Of a stretch of 64,000 nt of DNA, positions 36,257-45,283 are shown one piece after another. Location: positions 558,001 through 622,000 of the forward strand of contig OY761986.2 in the NCBI GenBank assembly GCA_963665155.2, written 5' to 3'. Position numbers and translations under genes: made by a program. This stretch comes from UBA1141 sp963665155. Its GTDB lineage: Bacteria > Chloroflexota > Dehalococcoidia > Lucifugimonadales > UBA3495. A model generated the notes under the pieces. The model saw only the letters and a program-made list of their open reading frames with translations, was not told the origin of the DNA and ran no database searches. Every line of letters starts with the position of its first letter. The stretch's first letter is position 1.

Positions 36257-36625
36257 TTACCGCCTCACGCTGATGTCTATGTCATAGGCCTGGTCGGCAA
36301 TGGACACCGACGGACTGATGCCCACCGCCACCGCCTCGGCCACATCGGCGGTGAAGGCAACCAGGGTAGACCCCGATTCCGAGGCCGCCCCCGAATTGAC
36401 GGTGGCGTTTACGTTAAAGCTGGCGGTGGTGTCGCACACCACGTTGGCGTTCACTGCGGTGATGGTATCGGAGGCGGCTATGTTGAAGTCCAGCACCTGG
36501 CAATGAGGGACGTTGGTAGTGCCCCCGGCCAAGGCATTGACCGTTGGGGTGCTGCCGAAGGGAGCAGCGTAAGCCAGGGTTCCCCCCAATACCAGGACAA
36601 CTGTCGCTATTATCGCTAATCTCAT
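36257..36625 (-). CDS. Small exported protein, likely SipW-type substrate
   Basis: From ATG 36625, 122 residues. The signal peptide is MRLAIIATVVLVLGGTLAYA followed by APFGSTPTVNALAGG; the rest is a Thr/Ser/Val-rich beta protein with two cysteines (PHCQVLDF, VVCDTT). The stop is five bases before the SipW-like gene, so the two form an operon in the order substrate-peptidase, as in tasA/sipW and camelysin loci. The resemblance to TasA/camelysin is in layout and composition, not in any motif I can point to. The frame is open a little further upstream (to 36682), with no signal for that start. Confidence 0.65.
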   Translation of the reverse strand: MRLAIIATVVLVLGGTLAYAAPFGSTPTVNALAGGTTNVPHCQVLDFNIAASDTITAVNANVVCDTTASFNVNATVNSGAASESGSTLVAFTADVAEAVAVGISPSVSIADQAYDIDISVRR

Positions 36626-36781
36626 AATCCAACCCGCCGCCTTAACCGCTTTTGTTCCAACTGCCGAGCTATCACCAAGCAACTATTGCCAGATGGTCGT
36701 TTCCTATCATCCCGTTCTATCTGGATCTCCGTTTACCTTTAATGAGTCCTGGGGCATTCAAACTTGGGCGTTGACTCCTAG

Positions 36782-36926
36782 TATTACAACGACGGATCAC
36801 AAAAAAGGGGCCTTGAGCACCTCTTCATGGCTGTTAGGCGCGTGGGCTGACAGCTTTGGGGTCTTGCGTTCCGCGAAGCGATTTCTGCCCCAAAACTGAC
36901 CAATTTGAGAAAGCGTCGTTGTAATA
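36782..36926. mobile_element. MITE type B, copy 2, joined to IS1182 copy 1
   Basis: 145 bp between CTAG at 36778-36781 and 36927-36930. It is the inverted counterpart of MITE B copy 1. The right-hand CTAG is also the left boundary of the IS1182 element. The end with CAATTTGAGAAAGCG faces the IS1182 left end, as it faces MITE C in copy 1. Confidence 0.92.
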
Positions 36927-36930
36927 CTAG

Positions 36931-38791
36931 AACTCCGGCCGAAAAGTACCCTGACCTAGGCTGTCCCGATATACTGGGCAAGAGATTTAATAAATGGGTG
37001 TGGGAGGTTGAGGATGCTGGGAGTACGGTCGGCGCAACGAGGGCTGCTGGAAGCGGATCACCTGTACCTGGACTATGTGGGCCGGGGCTCCTTCTATGGC
37101 TTCCTGGCCTCCCTGCGGGGACAGCTATTTCGAGACGAAGAGTTCGCCGAGCTATATTGCCCAGACAATGGCCGGGATAGCGTGCCCCCAAGTCTGGTGG
37201 CCACTGCGCTGTTGTTGCAAGCCTACGACAAAGTCAGCGACGCCGAAGCCAAACAGCGGGCGGATTTTGATATCCGGTGGAAGGTGGCGTTGGGGATTGA
37301 GGTGGAGGACCGGCCCTTTGCCAAGAGCACGCTGCAGCTGTTTCGAGCCCAGCTGATCCTCCACGACCGGGTGCGGGCCGTCTTTCAGCGCAGCCTCCAA
37401 TTCGCCCGGCAGACCGGATACCTGAAAGGACGCCGGATGAAGGTGGCGGTAGACACCACCTACATTCTGGGCCGAGGGGCGGACAAGGACACCTACAACT
37501 TGCTGGCCGACGGCATAGTCCAGGTAGTGCGGGCGCTTTCGGACCTGGATGGGACGCGGCCCGAGGAATGGGCCTTGAGACACGGTCTGGAACTCTACTT
37601 TGGCTCCAGTGTGAAGGGAGAGGCAGAGATTGACTGGGACAACCAGAAAGAGCGGCAAGCCTTACTGCAGAAGATAGTAGCCGATGCCGACCTGGTGTTG
37701 GAGCTGGCCCGTCAGGTCCAGGGTCAGTTCCCCGAGGAGAGCCCCCAGCGCCAGGGTATAGTGGAAGCGGCGGAGTTGCTGGGGCAACTGTTACTGCAGG
37801 ATGTGGAACGCCAGGAGGATGGCCCAGCCCTGAAGGATGGGGTAAGCCGGGACCGCATCCCTTCGGTACACGACCCGGAGATGCGCCACGGCCGTAAAAG
37901 CAGCAGCAAACGCTTCGACGGACATAAGGCTGCGGTGGTGGTGGATACCGATTCCCAACTGGTGACCGCGGTAGACATCCTGCCCGGCAATGCCGGTGAC
38001 AACACTGGAGTCCTGGAACTGGTGGAGCAGAGTGAGGAGAACACGGGCATAGCGGTGGAGGAGACTATCGGGGATGCGGCCTATGGGGATGGCGGGACGC
38101 GGCAGGCCTTTGCCGATGCTGGTCGGACTCTAATAGCCAAGGTGCCGGGTCGCCCTAATAAGGCCTGCTTCCCCAAGGAGGACTTCCAGATCGACTTGGA
38201 GGCAGGAACCTGCACCTGCCCAGCCGGTAATGTTACCCACACCCTGCGGACCTTCGGCACCCGGACCAACCGGTTGGGTCGGACCTACCTGGCCCGGAGT
38301 TTCCAATTCGACCCGGCGGTCTGCGGCGTATGCCCCCTGCGGTCCCAGTGCGTGGCGGCGCGGTACGGGGCGGGACGCACCGTAGCCCTGCATCCCCAAG
38401 AGGCGCTCTTGCAACAAGCCCGGGACTTCCAGCGGAGTGAGGGCTTTGCTGAATACCGTAGGCTGCGCCAGGCGGCCGAGCATCGCCTGGCGCGGCTGGC
38501 GCAACTGGGGGTCCGCCAATCTCGCTACTTCGGCCGAGCCAAGACCCGATTCCAACTACTCATGGCGGCCACGGTGGCCAACCTGACCCTGGTGGCTACC
38601 AAGATGGGGATGATATCTCCGGCTCCAGGCTCCTCTCACGATAAACCGGACCAGCAAGCCCCAGGGTCGCCCATCGTTACTACCCAATTCATATTGGCCG
38701 CAGCCAACTGGGTCACTCTTAGCCTCAGACTTACAGTCCACTGGTTATCCTCCACGCCATCCCGTCACAGCAGGGCTTTTCAGCCGGGTTT
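36931..38791 (+). mobile_element. IS1182-family insertion sequence, copy 1
   Basis: 1861 bp between CTAG at 36927-36930 and CTAG at 38792-38795. The imperfect terminal repeats are AACTCCGGCCGAAAAG (left) and AAACCCGGCTGAAAAG (right, read inward). Copy 2 at 59977-61837 has the same length and boundaries and differs at only about three bases that I found, so transposition was recent. The bases beyond the two outer CTAGs differ between copies, which fixes the element ends. Confidence 0.93.
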
Positions 38792-38795
38792 CTAG
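37014..38795 (+). CDS. IS1182-family transposase, copy 1
   Basis: 593 residues from ATG 37014 (GGGAGG upstream; a TTG two codons earlier is possible). It has an N-terminal DUF772-type domain (SFYGFLASLRGQLFRDEEFA, DSVPPSLVATALLLQAYDKV), a DDE domain with VAVDTTYILGRGA, DGHKAAVVVDTDSQLVTAVD and TIGDAAYGDGGTRQAF, a cysteine cluster (CTCPAG, CGVCPLRSQC) and a basic C-terminus. The last sense codon is TTC and the stop TAG comes from the flanking CTAG target copy (38792-38795), so the element has no stop codon of its own. Residue Asp in GADKDTYN is Val in copy 2; Leu in YRRLRQ is Pro in copy 2. Confidence 0.95.
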   Translation: MLGVRSAQRGLLEADHLYLDYVGRGSFYGFLASLRGQLFRDEEFAELYCPDNGRDSVPPSLVATALLLQAYDKVSDAEAKQRADFDIRWKVALGIEVEDRPFAKSTLQLFRAQLILHDRVRAVFQRSLQFARQTGYLKGRRMKVAVDTTYILGRGADKDTYNLLADGIVQVVRALSDLDGTRPEEWALRHGLELYFGSSVKGEAEIDWDNQKERQALLQKIVADADLVLELARQVQGQFPEESPQRQGIVEAAELLGQLLLQDVERQEDGPALKDGVSRDRIPSVHDPEMRHGRKSSSKRFDGHKAAVVVDTDSQLVTAVDILPGNAGDNTGVLELVEQSEENTGIAVEETIGDAAYGDGGTRQAFADAGRTLIAKVPGRPNKACFPKEDFQIDLEAGTCTCPAGNVTHTLRTFGTRTNRLGRTYLARSFQFDPAVCGVCPLRSQCVAARYGAGRTVALHPQEALLQQARDFQRSEGFAEYRRLRQAAEHRLARLAQLGVRQSRYFGRAKTRFQLLMAATVANLTLVATKMGMISPAPGSSHDKPDQQAPGSPIVTTQFILAAANWVTLSLRLTVHWLSSTPSRHSRAFQPGF

Positions 38796-40120
38796 GCCTT
38801 CCCTACGGAGGGCCAGACCCTGTCTGGCACAGGGAAGTCGTGTGGACAGGGAGTCCCGAGTACATCCTTGTATATCGTTCTATAAAAGAGAGAGTCTTTC
38901 TTCGCCTCTCGTCTTTTCCTCGCATACCCACGGAGTTCACTCTCGCCTAATCCGGGTGCGTGCCATCACGTGCTATGTACGGGAGGTTGAGCCTCCCCCG
39001 CTTCAGCGCCTGGGCCTACCCTCACCCGTCCGGGTGCGCACCATCAATTAGCTGGTAATTACCGTTGCTCCTCTGGCTCCGTGTTTTGGTTCGCGCCCGC
39101 GCCCGCGCGTTCATCAATTCCTCGCCTCGTGTCATAAGAATGCTCCCTGGCTCCCAAGGCCAACAAGCGGAACAACCAGCAGAAAACCTAGGGGTATCCC
39201 TCAAAAACGTGGGGGGAATTCCCCACACAAAAACACGGGGTGCCAACACCCAATATGCGGGTTGTCTCTCTATGGCTGGTTAGGTGCTGACATGTAGTCT
39301 TGGAACCGTGACCCCATGGGAGTCCTGAAGAATCTTGGCGGGGTGACGCACCATTGTCTAGACGCTGGCCGGACGCCATTTCGGTGTCTCGTTTGATCAA
39401 ACGAATTCGTGCTGTCCCGCTCTCCCCTTGCGTAGACCCCTGCTCGAAATATACTCGTCCCGCCACGCATTCCTCGATTGAGTCAGGGCGCAACTTCCAC
39501 CCACTGGCTCAGCCAAGGAAAGCCGCCATGAGCAAGCTGACGGTGGTCCAATCAGCAGAATACACTAGCAGCCTATCGCCCAACCGGCAGACTGGGAATC
39601 AAGACAGGCTCCCGAGTCACTATCACAAACGATACCGCTCAGTAGTCAAAACTAACCGCCTAACGGTGATTTCAGATGCCACAGTTTCGTCACCACAACG
39701 TGAGCATACGTCCTCCAGTCCCGACGTAGACGTTGAGCTGTAAGCTGAGGAATTCTGCGCCCACCATCTCTATCAATAGGAAGCACCCTGTAACGCATCC
39801 CGGATGATCGTCTATTGTCCTCGCCTCTTCCGGAAGAGGGTCATATCGAGTGCACGGGATGCCAGCGATTGCCTTGTATGAGGGTCTAAGCCGTTGTTAG
39901 AGAGTTGGTTTACCCGCAGGGGTACAACCCGGAATCTGCTTCAAATCAACCATAAGACGCGCGGGAAAATATGCCGGCTGTTCAGGAATGACTCGGAGAC
40001 AATGTGCGGGGGAAAGAGATAGCGCCGATTGTTCTCGAAACGGCCTAACGTACTGGATGGCTTCGATTAATTGAAGGTCTCGAGGCTGGATGAATTGGGC
40101 ACTTGAATCTTTGACGCCGC
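38796..40120. other. 1.3-kb stretch without a recognisable gene
   Basis: Frames on both strands are open for up to about 130 codons (for example 39354-39743 plus, 39188-39493 minus) but none resembles a family or has a ribosome site. An 18-bp near-direct repeat, TCCGGGTGCGTGCCATCA at 38951-38968 and TCCGGGTGCGCACCATCA at 39029-39046, brackets a short hairpin (GGGAGG-TTGAG-CCTCCC). These could be edges of an RNA or a mobile element, but I could not identify one. Confidence 0.4.
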
Positions 40121-40132
40121 CGAAATAGAAAA

Positions 40133-40150
40133 CCCCCGCTATCGCGGGGG
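40133..40150 (-). terminator. Rho-independent terminator of the exported-protein gene
   Basis: A perfect seven-pair hairpin CCCCCGC-TATC-GCGGGGG; on the minus strand it is followed by TTTTCTATTT. It lies 57 bp past the stop of the gene at 40207-40548 and points the same way. Confidence 0.85.
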
Positions 40151-40206
40151 CTACTATTGCCGATGCATCATTTATTCATTCAAGCCCAGAACTCGAAGCC
40201 GGGGAT

Positions 40207-40548
40207 TTAAAGCCCGGAAATTGCGACTTCAACGGGCTTCAGATCGGTGACCTCGATGTTGTTAATTGGAACGACGTCGGTTCTTTCGTCCATCGAATAC
40301 ACGGTCAACAGAAAAACACCGTATGAGCCGCCGCTAGTAGCTTCGATTTTGTAGTCTCCAAGTGCGCCTGGAATCCAGGTGACGGTTATTCCCGTCACTT
40401 CGGTACCTTCTAGGTCAAACCCGATCGTGTTTGGCTGGTGGCTGGATGACTCTGATGAAAATATGTCCTTGTTTGTAATGTTGCTAGCGTAGACTCCTAC
40501 TGTGGACTTCAAGAAGAAAACTGCGACAAACAGCAGAATCAGTCTCAT
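40207..40548 (-). CDS. Small exported beta protein
   Basis: 113 residues with a clear signal peptide (MRLILLFVAVFFLKSTVGVY ASN). The mature part is strand-rich: IGFDLEGTEVTGITVTWIPG, YKIEATSGGSYGVFLLTVYS and a last strand VTDLKPVEVAISGL. No cysteines and no lipobox. It has the same size class and MRL-type signal as the exported protein at 36257-36625 but is not an obvious homologue. A good terminator follows. Possibly a surface or biofilm component; function unknown. Confidence 0.65.
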   Translation of the reverse strand: MRLILLFVAVFFLKSTVGVYASNITNKDIFSSESSSHQPNTIGFDLEGTEVTGITVTWIPGALGDYKIEATSGGSYGVFLLTVYSMDERTDVVPINNIEVTDLKPVEVAISGL

Positions 40549-40808
40549 AGTCCCCCTATCGACATCCGGGGTGGCCTCAGGACATGCTTTTCCATCGATT
40601 CGCTCTTATAATGGCGCCGATGCGATGGCTTCAGTCGCTGTTTTACCATTCGGCTGGCCTATTAGCCCAAGTTCTGAAGGGCTTTGCTTTTGCGCAGATA
40701 AGCGAGGCTGTGTTCGGCTTCGGCCACTCTTATCTTGCTGGCATTCATCAATGTGAAGTGCGACTCGAAAATATCCCATCGGTTAGGACTTTAGATTTCT
40801 TCGGGTAG

Positions 40809-41905
40809 TTAATTTTCCAATAACTGATCTGTGGAAAGTACTCCCGTCGCGCGCAGGTACATCAAAGCCGCGCGGACCCGTGGATGTTTAGCTTCGTCGT
40901 TGGAACTAAGCAGGGTGCTGTAGATGTTGTTGATGTGACGCTCTACAGTCTTCACATCTCTGGATAACACGCCGGCTATGGTCTCGTTACGGTAGCCTCG
41001 GGATACCCAATGAAGAACCTCCAGCGCCCTGGGGGACAACTCTCGAAGCATGCTGTTCTGGGAATCCCCGTTCTTAAGAAGCTCTTCCATAACGGTTGGG
41101 TCTACTATCATTCGGCCTTCGGCCACTGAAGTAATGGCATGGGTAAACTGATCAACCGTATCGATGGTATGTTTCAGCAGATAAGCCCTGCCCACGGAAA
41201 CATCCCGGGAATACTCCCGAAGCGCCTTGATGCCGTTGGAGTCGTAATAAGCGAACAGCAAGACATTGGCATTTTGGGGCAAGCGTCGCGCAGAGATTCC
41301 AACATTTCCACGGTGGAGGGGCGTAGTGCTTTCACCCCAAGCAGCATAACTTTGGGACACAGGTCTTGGGCTGCCTGTATCAATGCTTCGCTGCTGGTAT
41401 CGGTCGAGCTGCCTAACAGACTGACTGTCGGTTGTTCTGCAAAGAAGGCCCCGAAAGCCTGCAACAATATTTCCTGCTCTTCGGCCATAAACAAGGTCAC
41501 TGCGTTAGTCTGGGGGAGGCTCGGAACGGAAGGAATTGTCGGAGCGGAAGGGGTTGAAGGAATGGGATTTCTGAACTCTTCGGCAGGGGTGTTAGCGAGA
41601 GCGGACTTTGATTGGAATTCAGGTGCCGCATTTTCTATACTCTGCACCGAAATCGTCTCGTCGCCAGTCGCATGCGTCCCGGTTACATCTGGGTTTGCTG
41701 CATGCTGGCCGGTTGCGTGGATCATGGAAGCTATTTTTGCGAGGTGTTCGTCCCCGAGACCCAAGTTTCCCAAATAGTCGGTCAACTCAGCGGTTACTTC
41801 GGCCTGGGTCCGACTTTCCTGCCCGATGCCATTGCCGTTTCTAAGTTCATCCGAGCTAAGTTCCGTCAGGCTAAGTTTCGTGAGTTCTGCCATTGAATTA
41901 TACAT
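40809..41905 (-). pseudogene. LuxR/NarL-type regulator with pseudo-receiver, frameshifted
   Basis: One minus-strand gene split by a one-base loss near 41265-41280. The first part has an unusual 130-residue N-terminal region (acidic, then Pro/Ser-rich IPSTPSAPTIPSVPSLPQ) followed by the start of a receiver-like domain: VTLFMAEEQEILLQAFGAFF, and CPKVMLLGVKAL where the phospho-acceptor Asp of VVLLDI should be, here Gly. The second part completes the receiver (LLFAYYDSNGIKALREYSRD, GRAYLLKHT) and ends in a LuxR helix-turn-helix: LSPRALEVLHWVSRGYRNET then LSRDVKTVERHINNIYSTL. Without the Asp it would not be controlled by phosphotransfer. The single shift might be an assembly error. Confidence 0.8.
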
Positions 41906-42901
41906 TTGCCACCGTACCCCTCTCCCGTGTTGTGCCTTGTCCTTCAGTCATTCGACCCGACCCTTCTCACCGGATACCGACGTAATCTACCCCGGCTCGT
42001 TGCGTTAGATTATGGTGACTTGAGGGATTTCCCAAACCACCATTCGAGGTGATTTGCCGGGTGATAAAAGGCCTAGTCATTAGGGACTAACTCAAACGAG
42101 TGAGAAGGATCCAACCCTGTCGTCGGATCCGGCTCTGAACGCCTATTCCCTGCTCACCGTCGTTCTGGAGTGAAGGCCAGCACCCAGTGAATTACTCCTT
42201 CCAAGCATGCGCTACCCCGTAATGCATAACTGTGAAATGGGCTGTCAAGTTATCGCCTGTAGGCTCGCAATGGAAGAAGATCCTCCCACTCTGGGACTAC
42301 CGGGATCTGCAATTTAGTGTGAGATTGGCAGCAAGAATGGAAATCACTCAACCCAGGGGTTTGAGGCGCGCAATTGAATGTAGCTGGAAGGGATTAGCCC
42401 GAAATGATTAGTAAGCCCAGAAAAGGGTTAGGAGGCTTCCCTAAAACAATCGAGGGTGTTCCCTCGTTTTAGCATTTGGGCTTGGATAGGACCGATCAGG
42501 TCTCGTGCAACGGGCTTGGTTTATTCAGATTCTTCTGGCAATTTTGTAATCAATTCAAGCCGGGAATTAGAGCGCCCTAACTGCAGAAGCCCAGTTCGGC
42601 ATTTCCACCACCTCGGTTTAGGGACGACAATTGCGGGCCGGTTTCTCCAACGGGTCAGCGCCGATGGCATTATTAGTCTTTTTGACGCCTTCTATAGTCC
42701 CAATCCCCGGCTTTCGTAGGGTTCGGAGCGACCGTCCGGATTGGCCAACCCACACGTGAAAACTCTTTACTTGGCCACACCAAGGATGTAGCATACGTGC
42801 GGCTACAAATGCATGTGGCCAACTAGGTAAATTCAACCTCCTATGTTCCCCTAATACTTCGGGAGCATAATACACAGTGGCATTGACCAGGAGACAGTAT
42901 T
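41906..42901. other. 1-kb intergenic region
   Basis: Upstream of both the LuxR-like gene (minus) and the PEPCK-like gene (plus), so it should contain both promoters. The plus-strand frame at 42456-42719 has no ribosome site and no resemblance. GGAGACAG at 42890-42897 serves the next gene. I see no repeat or RNA gene. Confidence 0.4.
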
Positions 42902-45187
42902 ATGAGTCAACAACAAGAGGCGCGCTCTACCCTGTCGGGGCCCGCCATAGATCCGTCCTTCGAACGTGAACTAAATGAACTAGTTGCCCTAGCACAGAAA
43001 GGGCACCAACTCGGTAGCCAATTTTTCAATCCATCAGACCAATGGCTTATCGACCGGATGCCCATTCTACAAGACGTCCCAGCCAGCCAACGAGACGAAC
43101 TCTTAAAGGAAGCTGAGCAAATTAATGCCCAGGCCGAGGAAGCAAACGCAGCGGGGCGAGCGGCATCCCGGGCTTGGCCCGAGATTGTGGTCCGGTTGGA
43201 CAGCGGTGGCCTGGCGTTCTTCAGCCAATTGGGAGTCGTCCGACGCCCCGACTTGACCAAATATTTTATAGATGGCTTTAGCGCTAATCGCGATGCACTG
43301 GCGTTCACCGAAGATAATCAAGCCCTATTCGCCGAAGTGTTCAACTACATAAATAAAGCGCTTGTAAAACATCTGGAGGCTGGGGACACGATAATTCAGA
43401 CCGACAGACAGGTGGGAGATGCTCCCGGCCGGTCCTTCCACGCGCGGCAAATGCTATTTGGCGCAAGGTACCTGCAGATTCCTATTATGTGGCGCCAATT
43501 GACCTTTGAGTTGCCCGAGGCCAATCGGCAGGATACTCCGGACATTTTGGAAATATCGATTCCCAATTGGATGGAAGATCTAGGATTGCCCGACGCACTT
43601 AAATCCCGGATTGTCGAATCCGGCATAACCCAATTGGTATTTAAAGCGCCCACCAAAGGGCTATCCCTTCACTTGGGCTTTGATTATGTAGGGGAACATA
43701 AGATGGGGCCCTTGTCGGTGGCGATGTTCCTGGTTAAACAGGTAAACGGCATTGCAATCCAGGCTGCCCTCAGCCTTGCGCGGGTCAAGAACCTTGAAGG
43801 TAAAATCAAGAACACCGCTCTTTTGACCGTGGGACCGTCGCTGCACGGCAAGAGCACCCTCACCATCATGCTCGAGTTAGCCAATAGCCAGTTAAGCAAG
43901 AGCTTAGGATTGACCACCGATCCGCTGGAGGGGGTCTATCCCATGAACGACGACATCGTGCTTCTACAGCCCCTTAAAGAACCTATAAATACCGAAATAG
44001 ATGGGAAACCCATAAAGATTTCCTTTGGCATAGATGGCACAGAAAACGATTTCTATGCCATGCCTTTCGGTCTGAATGAGGCTGAGGACCCCATAACTTT
44101 TGAGGCTGTGCGGGGCACTGCTGAAGCACCGAACACCCAGGAAGTGCTGGAAAACGTCCCTATCGTGATAGATGACGCAACGCCGAATTTCCTATCCAAC
44201 CCGGTGCGCAACATGCGGGTTACCCTTTCTCGTTCCCGCTTGGTTGCCAGAAAGGGCGCACAGCACCTGATCGAAACCATCACCAATGGTCGGGAAACCA
44301 ACTCGGTCCATGTGCCTATGGAGAACACGGATAGAGTGTTTTGGCAAGCAGTCATGCGCCAGAATACAATCATACCTCCGCTGCGCAAACTTAACTTGAA
44401 GCAGTACATTCGGGTGCTGATGTACGGTGAGGCGGTCCAGATGGGAGCGGCCATTGGCGCTATCGGCCGACCCTACGTTGAGTACTTTTCCGACCCTTTC
44501 ATCATAGGTCTGGAAGATGACAACGCCAATCTCATGTACCGGGTCCTCCAACAAATGGAGAACGAAGGCCTGCCTTTCGAGTATTATGCATTCAACACAG
44601 GCGGAGTGGGGGCAGACACCAACGACGAAGCCAGCGGCGAGAAATACCGGAAAATCACAAGGGATTTGACGTTGGTGCTCCAAGAAGCATTACTCAGGGA
44701 AGCCGTGAAGTTCGAATACGACAGTGTATTGGGTTCCGACATTGCTGTGGCCATAGTGGATCACAACGGCAAGGAAGTTACCAACCTTCGAAACGACTGG
44801 CTGGCGAAGAATATTTATGGCCAGGAAGAGTACTCCCGGCGTATGACGGAAATTGGCCGTCGGCGGTACTACAGCCGAGATGCCCAGGACAAGGCTGGAA
44901 TTTTACGCTATACCAAAGTATACGATGAGGTCATGGACCTAAAGGACATACCAGCACCAGCAGAAGAGAGAGAATTGGCCTGGCTCATGTCCTTCTATTG
45001 GAATGTAGACCAGGCCTATAACACACTGTCGGATTTGGTCCAGCACCGCCAAGAGGGTCAGCGACCCAACGACCGCATGTTGGCCGAATTGCAAGCCGTT
45101 TATCAGGCCGGAGTGAGCCAAGGTCTGGTTCTGCCTGCCAACGCCATTCGTGAATTGCCTGACCTGGGCTTGAAAAGCGCTAATTAA
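42902..45187 (+). CDS. Large P-loop protein resembling ATP-dependent PEP carboxykinase
   Basis: A 761-residue soluble protein, intact, from ATG 42902. The centre has a Walker A-like loop VGPSLHGKST at residues 310-319, followed after about 35 residues by YPMNDDIVLLQPL, in the spacing of the PckA motifs GLSGTGKTT and GDDEH. The C-terminal third has FEYYAFNTGGVGADTNDEAS GEKYRKITRDLT, recalling the NTGW..G....I...TR of ATP-PEPCK. N-terminally, GDAPGRSFHARQMLFGARYL parallels the PckA substrate domain. It is about 200 residues longer than PckA and several substrate residues are not recognisable, so it is a divergent kinase/carboxykinase-fold family rather than a proven PEPCK. It stands alone with a long upstream region. 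Confidence 0.55.
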   Translation: MSQQQEARSTLSGPAIDPSFERELNELVALAQKGHQLGSQFFNPSDQWLIDRMPILQDVPASQRDELLKEAEQINAQAEEANAAGRAASRAWPEIVVRLDSGGLAFFSQLGVVRRPDLTKYFIDGFSANRDALAFTEDNQALFAEVFNYINKALVKHLEAGDTIIQTDRQVGDAPGRSFHARQMLFGARYLQIPIMWRQLTFELPEANRQDTPDILEISIPNWMEDLGLPDALKSRIVESGITQLVFKAPTKGLSLHLGFDYVGEHKMGPLSVAMFLVKQVNGIAIQAALSLARVKNLEGKIKNTALLTVGPSLHGKSTLTIMLELANSQLSKSLGLTTDPLEGVYPMNDDIVLLQPLKEPINTEIDGKPIKISFGIDGTENDFYAMPFGLNEAEDPITFEAVRGTAEAPNTQEVLENVPIVIDDATPNFLSNPVRNMRVTLSRSRLVARKGAQHLIETITNGRETNSVHVPMENTDRVFWQAVMRQNTIIPPLRKLNLKQYIRVLMYGEAVQMGAAIGAIGRPYVEYFSDPFIIGLEDDNANLMYRVLQQMENEGLPFEYYAFNTGGVGADTNDEASGEKYRKITRDLTLVLQEALLREAVKFEYDSVLGSDIAVAIVDHNGKEVTNLRNDWLAKNIYGQEEYSRRMTEIGRRRYYSRDAQDKAGILRYTKVYDEVMDLKDIPAPAEERELAWLMSFYWNVDQAYNTLSDLVQHRQEGQRPNDRMLAELQAVYQAGVSQGLVLPANAIRELPDLGLKSAN

Positions 45188-45283
45188 CCCGATGTGCATG
45201 TTTTAAAACTTGGTTCAAAATATATTGAAATTCCAGGGCCAAACACCTCTACTAGAATTAGACAGTTCCCGTGGAGGTGTGTG

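Noticed and set aside
37152..38555. Long minus-strand frames across the IS1182 transposase (168, 141 and 108 codons), repeated at copy 2
   Set aside because: They are antisense shadows; they recur only because the IS recurs, and lack ribosome sites and protein-like composition.
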